18,275 nt of DNA from Pseudomonadota bacterium. GTDB lineage: Bacteria; Bdellovibrionota; JAFGOL01. How positions within the stretch are numbered: position 1 is the first letter of the stretch; every line of letters begins with the position of its first letter. The position numbers and the translations under genes were made by a program. The notes below the pieces were generated by a model that made no database searches, was not told the origin of the DNA, and saw nothing but the letters and a program-made list of their open reading frames with translations. The DNA lies in the NCBI GenBank assembly GCA_026390535.1, contig JAPLFT010000086.1:1-18275 (forward strand), given 5' to 3'. Shown here piece after piece: positions 1 through 6,931 of the stretch.

Positions 1-127
1 AAACAAAATCAGATTCTATCTTAAACCTGATAACTCCTTTAAAAGTCAGATCATCGGTCAATGCTGCTGCAAAACTGGAAGAAGAAAAAGTAATCAACAT
101 TAAGAAAATAAAAATTTGCTTAAACAT
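1..127 (-). CDS. N-terminus of an exported protein (partial, runs off the window)
   Basis: The ATG is at 127-125 on the minus strand. A perfect AGGAGG Shine-Dalgarno at 138-133 lies 5 nt upstream of it. The 42 visible codons begin with a short basic start (MFKQ), a hydrophobic core and a serine/alanine run ending SSFAAA, which is a typical Sec signal peptide with cleavage around residues 20-22. The mature part starts LTDDLTFKGVIRFKIESDF, an alternating polar/non-polar pattern that could be a beta-strand, but too little is visible to assign a family. A TATAAT-like box lies on the minus strand near 174-169. The gene is divergent from the next one. That the gene is real and exported is well supported; its function is unknown. 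Confidence 0.75.
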   Translation of the reverse strand, partial: MFKQIFIFLMLITFSSSSFAAALTDDLTFKGVIRFKIESDFV

Positions 128-228
128 CCTTGCCTCCTGAAAGATTGATTATTTAGCACCTCTATCTGATTATAGAAAAAAAGGGAAGATTATAATGATT
201 TTTGGCCAACCTCATGTATAAAAAATTC

Positions 229-256
229 TTGACGAACAGTATAAATTAATGATACT
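229..256 (+). promoter_or_regulatory. Possible sigma-70 promoter for the 269 gene
   Basis: TTGACG at 229-234 and GATACT at 251-256 are separated by 16 bp. Transcription would start near 263, leaving only about 6 nt before the ATG at 269. This agrees with the absence of a Shine-Dalgarno there and suggests a nearly leaderless message. The match is moderate and the call is tentative. Confidence 0.35.
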
Positions 257-268
257 TCGGATTATACA

Positions 269-1048
269 ATGTGGAATAAATTATTTTTCATAATCTTAAT
301 ATTGATAGGTCTTTTATCCGGCGGATTATCTGCCGAGGATTATACTTTTGAGAATCTTAAAAATAATATATGCATAAAGACGCCTAATAAATGTGTATCA
401 CTTGGTGAAGATTCAATAGCATTTGTTGATAACGGTCAATTTTTTATTTTCGATAAGAATGGATATTGGTCTCCTCTGGAAGAAATTCATGGAGCAACAA
501 AAATACGCGCGTACAAAAATATGCTTCTGGTCTTTACACCGGGAGGTCCTTCAAGGGTGAACATGGATCCCCTACCGGGGCAGGTGTCTCTGGTAGATTT
601 GGGTGATAGAGACGGTTCTATTTTTTTAGTAAGCAAGGATCACATATATGCCAAAATTTGTTCCGGCAACATAGGGGACGTAGAAGTTATAGGCAATAAT
701 ATTTTTGCAATTTACGATCAATCTCTACTTATTTATGTAGGAGCAAAAGGAAACGAACTTAAATATGGAATGAGTATTCAAGATGGACCTTACTTTATAG
801 ATACCGATGGACGTAAAATTAGTGTAGAGGATGTATATTCGCAGGTAATAGATAATTGTAAGGTGGAAGTTCAAGGTGTTGTTATATGCCAAATAGATAA
901 TACGGTTCTAAGACAATATCGCTTGACCGAAAAAAAAGAATTATTCTGGCTCTATATCTCTGTTTCCCGATCTCCTAAATTTATAACAGATGAAAACGGA
1001 AGATTGCAGGTTGTAGACTATATTGACAAAATGGTAATATATGAATAA
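269..1048 (+). CDS. Secreted protein of unknown function
   Basis: The product has 259 residues. A classic signal peptide (WNK, then a hydrophobic stretch over residues 5-20, ending LSA before ED) predicts Sec export with cleavage near residue 22. The mature part is rich in short beta-type segments broken by glycine, asparagine and aspartate turns (such as IAFVDNGQFFIFDKNG and GNNIFAIYDQSLLIYVG). This rhythm suggests a beta-propeller-like fold, which is inference only. Five cysteines lie in the mature region, compatible with periplasmic disulfides. No catalytic motif or known family is recognised. There is no clear Shine-Dalgarno before the ATG. A GTG two bases further on is out of frame, so the annotated ATG is the best choice. 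The gene is a single transcription unit, divergent from the partial exported gene at 1-127. Confidence 0.7.
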   Translation: MWNKLFFIILILIGLLSGGLSAEDYTFENLKNNICIKTPNKCVSLGEDSIAFVDNGQFFIFDKNGYWSPLEEIHGATKIRAYKNMLLVFTPGGPSRVNMDPLPGQVSLVDLGDRDGSIFLVSKDHIYAKICSGNIGDVEVIGNNIFAIYDQSLLIYVGAKGNELKYGMSIQDGPYFIDTDGRKISVEDVYSQVIDNCKVEVQGVVICQIDNTVLRQYRLTEKKELFWLYISVSRSPKFITDENGRLQVVDYIDKMVIYE

Positions 1049-1077
1049 TTGATCAAAACCCGCAATGCCTTATCCTA

Positions 1078-1100
1078 CAAGGCTGACAACCTTGCTTTTT
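1078..1100 (+). terminator. Weak candidate terminator after the 269 gene
   Basis: A 5-bp stem (CAAGG at 1078-1082 with CCTTG at 1090-1094, 7-nt loop) is followed by C and five T residues. It is short but correctly placed, 30 bp after the stop codon and before the next promoter. Confidence 0.3.
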
Positions 1101-1103
1101 GTC

Positions 1104-1133
1104 TTGACTTTTTCAATAATTTGTTTATATATT
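1104..1133 (+). promoter_or_regulatory. Sigma-70-type promoter for the 1175 gene
   Basis: TTGACT at 1104-1109 is followed by TATATT at 1128-1133 (18-bp spacer) or TATATA at 1126-1131 (16-bp spacer). The expected start of transcription is about 35 nt before the ATG, leaving room for the clear AAGGAG site at 1161-1166. Confidence 0.55.
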
Positions 1134-1174
1134 AGACTATCAAATCCAATTTTAAAACTTAAGGAGATTTTTAG

Positions 1175-1861
1175 ATGGCTAATAATAAATCTAGGCAGAA
1201 ATGGACGCCTAAAAAGGTAATGGAAGAAATAAGAAAGCTGGAGAATAAAACCGCATCATGGAACCATAAGAACAATTCATCACTATACAATGCCGCTGTA
1301 ACACATTTTGGATCATGGAAAGCTTCTGTTAGGGCATGCGGTTTTGATTACTATACGATAAAAAAAGTAAGTAATAAAAAATGGTCAGACACCGATATAG
1401 AATTTCTAAAGAAAAATTATCAGACTCTTTCTACGGATGATGTTGCCAAGATCCTTGGCAGGAGCAAGAACAGTATAAACACATATCGCCACCGTTGGGG
1501 CCTGAAGCTTAATCTTGACAGATTTAATGATGATGAAAAGGATTTCATAAAGAAAAATTTTAAGAAAATGAGCGACAAGGAACTCTCAGAAAAACTAAGT
1601 GAGAACTCAAATGCGGTTTATTATTACAGGCTAAAGGAAGGTCTTAAAAAGAGCGGACATTGGGACGAGGAAAAGGTCATATATGAGATCAAAGAACTTT
1701 TTGAACAGGGCAGACTAAAGAATATAAGTGCGAGTGAACCGTTATATGCTGCGGCTAGACGTTGTTTTGGTTCATGGAAAAAAGCTGTTGAGGGGGCGGA
1801 ACTTCACTATGATAAAATAGTCAGAAAAGGTCGTCGCAAAGCTACCGATACAGAAAGTTAA
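1175..1861 (+). CDS. DNA-binding-type protein with two HNH-associated repeats flanking two helix-turn-helix repeats
   Basis: The product is 228 residues, cytosolic and very lysine-rich. Residues 10-60 and 162-215 are two copies of one motif: a starting W, a helix, then AA...FGSWK..V and an aromatic pair. FGSWK falls at 45-49 and again at 198-202. This pattern matches the homing-endonuclease-associated repeat family (HNH_repeat). Between them, residues 69-112 and 116-160 are two related SANT/GcrA-like helix-turn-helix units, each with a D.EFLKKNY/EKDFIKKNF start, a short-loop second helix and a tyrosine/arginine-rich recognition helix. The order is therefore A-B-B-A. No nuclease motif is present, so DNA recognition or regulation is more likely than cleavage; the target is unknown. 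The start is well supported by AAGGAG 8 nt upstream. It stands alone between its own promoter and a convergent lipoprotein gene. Confidence 0.75.
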   Translation: MANNKSRQKWTPKKVMEEIRKLENKTASWNHKNNSSLYNAAVTHFGSWKASVRACGFDYYTIKKVSNKKWSDTDIEFLKKNYQTLSTDDVAKILGRSKNSINTYRHRWGLKLNLDRFNDDEKDFIKKNFKKMSDKELSEKLSENSNAVYYYRLKEGLKKSGHWDEEKVIYEIKELFEQGRLKNISASEPLYAAARRCFGSWKKAVEGAELHYDKIVRKGRRKATDTES

Positions 1862-1875
1862 ACCTTAGCTAGCGG

Positions 1876-2325
1876 TTAATTATTTATAAGTTCCAAAAAC
1901 ACAGGAAGACTTGGATCACTAACGCTGTCATATAACACGGCCCTTAAACAAAAAGCGTATCTGTTTCCAGGCACGAATTTGCCAAGATCGTTATAAAAAA
2001 GGCGGCCTAAAGAATCCAGGTAGTTTGTAGTTGTAACTGCCCTTGAATTTACCACATAAAACACAGCTGACGCTATTGGAGTCTGACAATAATAATCCAT
2101 TCCGGCAGCGGCCACTATTTCGACGCCCTGAGCTCCGGTATTAGTTACATCCCAATCGACTCTTACATCGTAAAGAGAATAAGCCCTAACAGCGATAGAA
2201 TCCTGTTGAGCATAAGGAACCCCGCTGTTTGCGTTAATAAGTTGTATTGCTAGCGCATCTGGCCTCTTTACACCACAGGCGCTTACTGCGATCATAAGTA
2301 TTGTTGATAATAAAAACTTTTTCAT
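1876..2325 (-). CDS. Small predicted lipoprotein, unknown function
   Basis: The product has 149 residues. The N-terminus MKKFLLSTIL followed by a hydrophobic core and VSAC gives a lipobox with lipidated Cys17; the next residue, Gly, does not signal inner-membrane retention. The mature domain is about 130 residues, rich in beta-type segments (VRVDWDVTNTGAQGVEIVAAAG), which resembles an immunoglobulin-like or fibronectin-like sandwich; that is inference from pattern only. Two cysteines (in DYYCQTP and YAFCLRA) could form a disulfide. A GGGGGAG ribosome binding site lies a few bases before the ATG. It converges on the 1175 gene with only 14 bp between stops. No family is recognised. Confidence 0.7.
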   Translation of the reverse strand: MKKFLLSTILMIAVSACGVKRPDALAIQLINANSGVPYAQQDSIAVRAYSLYDVRVDWDVTNTGAQGVEIVAAAGMDYYCQTPIASAVFYVVNSRAVTTTNYLDSLGRLFYNDLGKFVPGNRYAFCLRAVLYDSVSDPSLPVFLELINN

Positions 2326-2468
2326 AATTGCTCCCCCGTTCGTATATGGTTTTAACTAATTACTTCTTAAGTAGTTTGCAAGTTCTATACCAGCACGTAA
2401 AAAACAATAAAAACAAGTAGTTATGTCTTTAAATGCAATGTTAATTTGTATATAATCTTAACACCTGT

Positions 2469-3176
2469 TTAATTCCAAAGGTTCTTGTCTCTATCTCTGT
2501 TAGCACCAAAATCAGTAGGTATGATATTGTCGTTTTTCTGGCCGTTATATCTTTTCATCAGGATTTTTCTCTCATACTCTTTTATCTTTAGATAAGCCAA
2601 CCCCGTAAACAATCCTCCAAGATGAGCAAGGTGACTTATTGATGAGTTCTTTTCAGAAAAAAGAGAAAGGAGTTCGATACTGCCCATCACGATTACAAGG
2701 GGTCTGGCTTTTACGGGTATGAGTCCGAACACATATAAGTATTTGTCTTTGAATATAAGCCCATAAGCCAGAAATAATCCAAAAATAGCACCGCTGGCTC
2801 CGATAGTTGGAGTAGCAAACTGGCTTGGGAATACAAGGGATAAAGCGGTTACACACATTCCACCGCCTATGCCGGTTATCATATAGTATTTTATGAAAAA
2901 TCTTTTTCCCCAAAGTTTGCAGAGTTCAGAGCCGAACATCCACAGCATCAACATGTTAAAGAGCAGATGAAAAATACTGCCATGAAGGAACATATAGGTG
3001 AAAAATTGCCAAACATAATATTTTTTTATTACCAGATATGGGACAAGGCCCAAGACCACGGTCAGATCAATATCCATCCATAAGGCTATAAATGTGATTA
3101 TGTAGATAAAAATGTTCAGATAGATGAGTCTTTTTATGAGCTTAGGAGTTGGCGGAAAGGAATATACGGACTGCAT
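2469..3176 (-). CDS. Rhomboid-family intramembrane serine protease
   Basis: The product has 235 residues and about six hydrophobic segments, the basic bacterial rhomboid core. Key motifs are all present: HGSIFHLLFNM (residues 65-75, with the oxyanion-site residues H70 and N74), GASG at 126-129 with catalytic Ser128, and AHLGG with catalytic His185. The Ser-His dyad is therefore intact and the enzyme should be active in the inner membrane, cleaving within or near transmembrane helices of other proteins. The short cytoplasmic tail after residue 200 is basic and then polar. No clear Shine-Dalgarno precedes the ATG, but the next methionine lies inside the first membrane segment, so the start is accepted. 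It is not obviously in an operon: 143 bp separate it from the downstream lipoprotein gene. The substrate is unknown. Confidence 0.92.
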   Translation of the reverse strand: MQSVYSFPPTPKLIKRLIYLNIFIYIITFIALWMDIDLTVVLGLVPYLVIKKYYVWQFFTYMFLHGSIFHLLFNMLMLWMFGSELCKLWGKRFFIKYYMITGIGGGMCVTALSLVFPSQFATPTIGASGAIFGLFLAYGLIFKDKYLYVFGLIPVKARPLVIVMGSIELLSLFSEKNSSISHLAHLGGLFTGLAYLKIKEYERKILMKRYNGQKNDNIIPTDFGANRDRDKNLWN

Positions 3177-3273
3177 GTGTGATTTTTAACATATATTTTT
3201 TACAATAGCGATTACTTTCTAGACACTTCCTTAAGACCTTGATTCATAAAGGGTTTTAAGGTATTTCATATTA

Positions 3274-3302
3274 ATGTTTTATTAAAACATGAAAAAATGT
3301 TT
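3274..3302. promoter_or_regulatory. Nested inverted repeat in a divergent intergenic region
   Basis: ATGTTTT (3274-3280) and AAAACAT (3284-3290) form a perfect 7-bp inverted repeat with a 3-bp centre. AAACAT can also pair with ATGTTT at 3297-3302. The site lies between the divergent rhomboid and PilZ genes, so it could be an operator. Such AT-rich repeats also arise by chance. Confidence 0.25.
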
Positions 3303-3370
3303 ACTTATTTGTCACAAGAGGAGATATATGATTTATTAATGATTTTAAGCGGTTATTAGTATTATTCTTA

Positions 3371-3386
3371 TGGCATGCCGCTTGCA
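3371..3386 (+). promoter_or_regulatory. Sigma-54-like -24/-12 element at the PilZ gene start
   Basis: TGGCATGCCGCTTGCA matches the RpoN consensus TGGCACG-N4-TTGCW at every defined position except one (T for C). The GG and GC doublets are correctly spaced. The predicted +1 (about 3397) falls 5 bp inside the ATG at 3392. Either the message starts slightly early and is leaderless, or the match is accidental. Confidence 0.4.
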
Positions 3387-3391
3387 TTAAT

Positions 3392-3706
3392 ATGATAAAC
3401 AGAAGAACAGCGGAAAGAATAACTCCTAACCAGAATATTCTCGTCAAAGAGGATACCGGTGAAATTATAAATTACTACCACCTTAAAGATATAAGCACCG
3501 GCGGAATGTATCTTTTGAAAAAGATCAGTTCTAAGACTGAAAAAAATTCTACATATACTTTTCTTATTCAGGGAATCATGGAAAATTCAATTACCGGCGA
3601 GATATATGAAACAAGATTGGACAACAACGGTAACTACGGGACTGCTATAAGATTTGGTAATCCAAAAGAAGCGGAAGCTTTGGTTTCTGCTGTAAAAAAA
3701 CTTTAA
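3392..3706 (+). CDS. PilZ domain protein, predicted c-di-GMP receptor
   Basis: The product has 104 residues, the size of a stand-alone PilZ domain. The two conserved ligand-binding motifs are present in order and spacing: RxxxR as R5-TAE-R9, and DxSxxG as D33-I-S35-TG-G38 followed by the typical hydrophobic strand. Binding of cyclic di-GMP is therefore expected. Because RxxxR starts at residue 5, the ATG at 3392 cannot be moved downstream without destroying the domain. No Shine-Dalgarno is visible and a sigma-54-like element abuts the start. The stop codon TAA overlaps, in the palindrome TTAA, the stop of the convergent TPR-like gene. PilZ proteins commonly control motility, pili or exopolysaccharide; the specific partner here is unknown. 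Confidence 0.85.
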   Translation: MINRRTAERITPNQNILVKEDTGEIINYYHLKDISTGGMYLLKKISSKTEKNSTYTFLIQGIMENSITGEIYETRLDNNGNYGTAIRFGNPKEAEALVSAVKKL

Positions 3707-4779
3707 TTCCAAAGTGTCTTTAGAGCCGATCTGCTCTTATCTATCCACTCATTATTAAATTTATATTCTTCTCCGGCATCTCTGTTTTTTACAAAAGCAG
3801 TCTCTGATTTTTTAAGTAACGGTTTTAAAGCTTCCTTTAATTCGTTGATATATTCCTTGTTTAATTTTTTATGTTTTATTTCCGGAGGAATTTCACTTTC
3901 AAGGAGATTTTTATAAATACCTTTATAAAGATCTCCTAAAAGATATATACCTTTGGTTGCGGTATCCCTGTCGCCGTGATCCAACATCTCTATATATGTA
4001 TCCTGGGCTTTTAAATAATAATATGCTTTAAGGTCTATCTGTTTATTCAGATGATCAAGAATAACATCTTTATTATTCCCGGAAGGATAAGATACTTTTA
4101 TATTATCTCCGATCTTTATATAAGCCATTGCTAGATCTTCAAGTGCCCACAATCCGAGAACGTTTACTTTACCCTCGGGATAACCCATATTTTTTGCATT
4201 AAGAATAAGAAAAGATTTTTTATCTTTTAATACCTTTACTGCAGATTCAAGATAATCCAGTACATCCCTGTATGACTGGAGTTCAAAATAAGCGGTCCCT
4301 TTTCTGACCCTGAATTCAAATTCCTCCACCAGAGAAAGTTCGGATTGGGAATTCTTCCAATTGTTAAGACTTTCTATAACGCAGGTCCAGTTTTTTTGTT
4401 TATGGCAACATGCCCCTATCCTGTAATAAGAATCTTTTAAGAGAGGAACATATGCTTTTTCTTTTGTTACATCTTTATATATCTTAATGGCTTTATCGTA
4501 TTTTGATGAACGCTCAAGACTAAGTGCGGCGTTGTATAGAGCTATGCCCTGTTCTTCCTTGGTGATTTTTGGGTCGTGTGACGCGGCAAGGAACGAATTG
4601 TATGACGCGCTATATTTACCGTTCACAAACTCGTCAAATCCCTGATAGAATTTTTTTGATGCCGTGCTTAGCTTTTGGGGGCCGACTTCCCTTAATCCCG
4701 CCTCCTTTATGTAATAGGAGGCATCATTAGCCATAAGGACGGAACAAAAAATAAAATAGGATAATACGAGCTTTGACAT
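3703..4779 (-). CDS. Exported TPR-like repeat protein
   Basis: The product has 358 residues. A hydrophobic N-terminus ending LMA before ND predicts a Sec signal peptide cleaved near residue 17. The rest is almost all helix with tetratricopeptide spacing. Recognisable units include a helix pair from residues 40-70 (FDEFVNGKYSASYNSFLAAS), a strong one near 80-110 (ALYNAALSLERSSKYDKAIK), one near 115-145 (YYRIGACCHKQKNWTCVIES) and one near 155-185 (RKGTAYFELQSYRDVLDYLE). The C-terminal half is helical but less regular. Such proteins are protein-binding scaffolds in the periplasm; no partner is evident. It is divergent from the LpoB-like operon, with a palindromic element lying between them. Confidence 0.75.
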   Translation of the reverse strand: MSKLVLSYFIFCSVLMANDASYYIKEAGLREVGPQKLSTASKKFYQGFDEFVNGKYSASYNSFLAASHDPKITKEEQGIALYNAALSLERSSKYDKAIKIYKDVTKEKAYVPLLKDSYYRIGACCHKQKNWTCVIESLNNWKNSQSELSLVEEFEFRVRKGTAYFELQSYRDVLDYLESAVKVLKDKKSFLILNAKNMGYPEGKVNVLGLWALEDLAMAYIKIGDNIKVSYPSGNNKDVILDHLNKQIDLKAYYYLKAQDTYIEMLDHGDRDTATKGIYLLGDLYKGIYKNLLESEIPPEIKHKKLNKEYINELKEALKPLLKKSETAFVKNRDAGEEYKFNNEWIDKSRSALKTLWN

Positions 4780-4833
4780 AATATTAACTAAATTGTATTA
4801 CACTCTGTAAGGATTTACTACAAAACTTTGGAG

Positions 4834-4957
4834 TACTAATTTGCATTCAAGCGCATACCTTCGTCAGCCTCTTGTCCGCTCTTCGACGTATGTTCATATA
4901 CGCCTGCATTGCGGACTTCAAGGCTTCCTCGGTCTGCATCTTGACTGCAAATTAGTA
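4834..4957. repeat. 124-bp imperfect palindrome, MITE-like
   Basis: The two ends are exact inverted copies of TACTAATTTGCA (4834-4845 and 4946-4957). After one mismatch the arms match again for TCAAG/CTTGA, so 17 of the first 18 positions pair. Further in, matching continues with small gaps (AGCC/GGCT, GTCCGC/GCGGAC) up to a central hairpin CGTAT (4887-4891) with ATACG (4898-4902). The element is visibly richer in G and C than its AT-rich flanks. TA lies at both outer edges, compatible with a TA target duplication as made by IS630/Tc1-mariner elements. It has no transposase and only one copy occurs in this window. A 30-codon open frame (4939 to 4847, minus) lies within it but has no ribosome binding site. 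Confidence 0.7.
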
Positions 4958-4994
4958 TAAATTTGATCTTAAATTGGTATAAAAAGGAGGAACT

Positions 4995-5594
4995 ATGAAA
5001 TACCTATTGATCGTATCAATTTTTACTTTGGTTATTTTATCCTCGTGCTCAACGAATAGGGCGTTTACAAAAGGAGAATACACAGATCCCGACAGGGTAA
5101 TTCTCTTAAATGACAAATTTAACGAGTCTGATATGAAAATATTGGCTGACGCTCTTACAAAATCTTTGGAAGAAAGTTCTATAATAAAGGACCAGACAAG
5201 TAAGCCCGTGTTTCAGGTAGAAACTGTTACTAATTCCACGAGCGAGCATATAGATATGCAATCTCTAACGGATAAGATCCGGGCTGCCCTTATAAAGACA
5301 GGAAAAGTTGCTTTTCATAATAAACAGGAAAGAGGGACACTGTCGGCGGAATATGAATATCAGACCAACAGCGGTAATGTAAGTAAGGAAACCGCAAAGA
5401 AAAGGGGCTTCCAGATAGGTTCCGACTATATATTGACCGGAAATTTTACATCTATAGTTCAGGAAGTCGGGGACAAGGAAGTTATCTATTATAAACTTAC
5501 ATTAAATTCCACCAATATAACGACAGGCATAATCTCATGGTCTGACGAAAAGGAAGTAAAGAAACTTTATAAAAAACGTTCTATATCAATGTGA
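4995..5594 (+). CDS. LpoB-like outer-membrane lipoprotein (penicillin-binding-protein activator family)
   Basis: The product has 199 residues. A signal sequence ending LSSC gives a lipobox with lipidated Cys18 followed by Ser, which favours outer-membrane sorting. The domain matches the LpoB/COG3417 pattern: a start in DPDRVILLNDKFNESDMKILADALTKSLE, a variable middle, then the characteristic ETAKKRGFQIGSDYILTGNFTSI segment, and a last strand pair ending in IISWSDEKEVKK. In enterobacteria LpoB reaches through the peptidoglycan to stimulate PBP1b; here the partner synthase is not in the window. Translation should be strong, with AGGAGG at 4985-4990, 4 nt before the ATG. It begins a two-gene operon with the COG3014 lipoprotein 11 nt downstream. 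Family assignment is confident; the exact role in this species is inferred. Confidence 0.85.
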   Translation: MKYLLIVSIFTLVILSSCSTNRAFTKGEYTDPDRVILLNDKFNESDMKILADALTKSLEESSIIKDQTSKPVFQVETVTNSTSEHIDMQSLTDKIRAALIKTGKVAFHNKQERGTLSAEYEYQTNSGNVSKETAKKRGFQIGSDYILTGNFTSIVQEVGDKEVIYYKLTLNSTNITTGIISWSDEKEVKKLYKKRSISM

Positions 5595-5605
5595 TATTGT
5601 GAAAT

Positions 5606-6853
5606 ATGGCCGCTAAAGCTCGCTGCTTTTTAATCCTGGCTCTACTGGGAGTATTTATCTCCTCATGTTCAAGCTACATGACGGATCAGGGGGGATTTTT
5701 CTCCAAATTCCAGAAAGGGCAGTTTAAAGAAGCCGCGGATCTTATCAAAGATAAATCGGAAAAGAGCGGCAAAGATCAGATATTATTCCTGTTGGATAGA
5801 GGTACAGCGCTCTTTGAGGCTAAAGACTATAAGGGAGCCATAGAGGTCTTTACAAAGGCGGAGGAACTTACAAGGATCAAGGATTATACGAGTATAAATG
5901 AAGAAGTTGTATCTGTTGTAACAACGGATACTTATAAAAAATTCTATCCTCTGGACTATGAACTCATAATGATAAATTTTTATCTGGCGCTTTCCTATTA
6001 CATGGAAGAGAAATACGACGATGCTGTTGTTGAATGCAGAAGGATAAATAATATTATAAATAAATTAAGAGACAAGGGCATGAACTCTTTTGAGGAAAGT
6101 CCCATAGCCTGGTATTTATCGGCGTCTATTTACGATATCCAGAAAAAATACAGCGACGCCAGAATAGACTATGAACACACAATGGCCCTTGCTCCGTATT
6201 TTAAACAGGCCGTCTATGATGCATATAGAACGTCAAGACTGTCCAATAATCTTAATAGAGCCATGGAGCTTGAAAAAGAATATCCGGATCTTGAACTGAG
6301 GGATTACTATAAGAATATCTGTAAAAAATGTGGCGACGTTATCGTATTATTCTCTGCCGGAGAAATTCCAATTAAAAGACAAAGCTCAAGGAATGATATG
6401 TTGCCTGAGTTTTATACCAGGAGTTATAACGTGGGGAATCTTCTTGCCTTTAATTCTGAGGGAAAGGAATTGGGGATTACCGGAGAAGTAACTGACCTTG
6501 AGATCATAGCAAGAAAAAATCTGGATGAAAGGGTGGGTAAGATCGTCGCTAAAAGACTTCTCGGTATAGGCACCCAGGTGGGAATAGGTTATGGCGTAGC
6601 AAAGGCAACAAAGAGTGAGGCGGCGGGTATTATAACAGGATTGCTTTTACATGCTGCGTCCACACAGGCGGATACAAGAAGCTGGTCCACGCTGCCCAAG
6701 AGTTTTCAGATAGCCAGAATCTCGCTTCCTGAAGGAGATAACGAACTTGTTTTTAAACCAACAAAGGCATCGGGTCAGATAGGTCAGGAAATAATAAAAA
6801 ATATCACACTATCAAGGGGTGACGTAAAATTGGTACTCATAAGAGTTTTCTAG
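5606..6853 (+). CDS. COG3014-type lipoprotein with TPR-like N-terminal region
   Basis: The product has 415 residues. The N-terminus ends ISSC, giving lipidated Cys21. Residues 35-215 form TPR-like helix pairs (LDRGTALFEAKDYKGAIEVF, FYLALSYYMEEKYDDAVVEC, YLSASIYDIQKKYSDARIDY). The C-terminal half is a beta-rich domain with a conserved glycine-rich patch and the ASTQADTRSW/LP signature typical of COG3014 proteins. Its molecular function is not established; its recurrent pairing with LpoB implies a role at the cell envelope. It follows the LpoB-like gene after 11 nt without a good Shine-Dalgarno, so translation is probably coupled. No terminator is obvious before the next gene, 78 bp away. Confidence 0.82.
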   Translation: MAAKARCFLILALLGVFISSCSSYMTDQGGFFSKFQKGQFKEAADLIKDKSEKSGKDQILFLLDRGTALFEAKDYKGAIEVFTKAEELTRIKDYTSINEEVVSVVTTDTYKKFYPLDYELIMINFYLALSYYMEEKYDDAVVECRRINNIINKLRDKGMNSFEESPIAWYLSASIYDIQKKYSDARIDYEHTMALAPYFKQAVYDAYRTSRLSNNLNRAMELEKEYPDLELRDYYKNICKKCGDVIVLFSAGEIPIKRQSSRNDMLPEFYTRSYNVGNLLAFNSEGKELGITGEVTDLEIIARKNLDERVGKIVAKRLLGIGTQVGIGYGVAKATKSEAAGIITGLLLHAASTQADTRSWSTLPKSFQIARISLPEGDNELVFKPTKASGQIGQEIIKNITLSRGDVKLVLIRVF

Positions 6854-6931
6854 ATCGTCCTAATAACCCTAAATTATTTCTCTTTTCTGGCTTGTGCTTA
6901 ACAGTTATTGTGATATTTTTCCTGTAAATAT

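Noticed and set aside
1858..1876. Short inverted repeat (AACC...GGTT) between convergent stop codons, as a bidirectional terminator.
   Set aside because: The stem is only 4 bp with no T-tract on either strand.
2326..2468. TACTT-CTT-AAGTA inverted repeat upstream of the small lipoprotein gene.
   Set aside because: Five-bp arms in AT-rich DNA are expected by chance and no promoter could be placed next to it.
2469..3714. The same 13-nt string (TTTAATTCCAAAG) at the 3' ends of the rhomboid gene (2468-2480) and the TPR-like gene (3702-3714), so that both proteins end LWN.
   Set aside because: The match is short and stops immediately on both sides, the proteins are otherwise unrelated, and no third copy was seen. 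Chance is sufficient.
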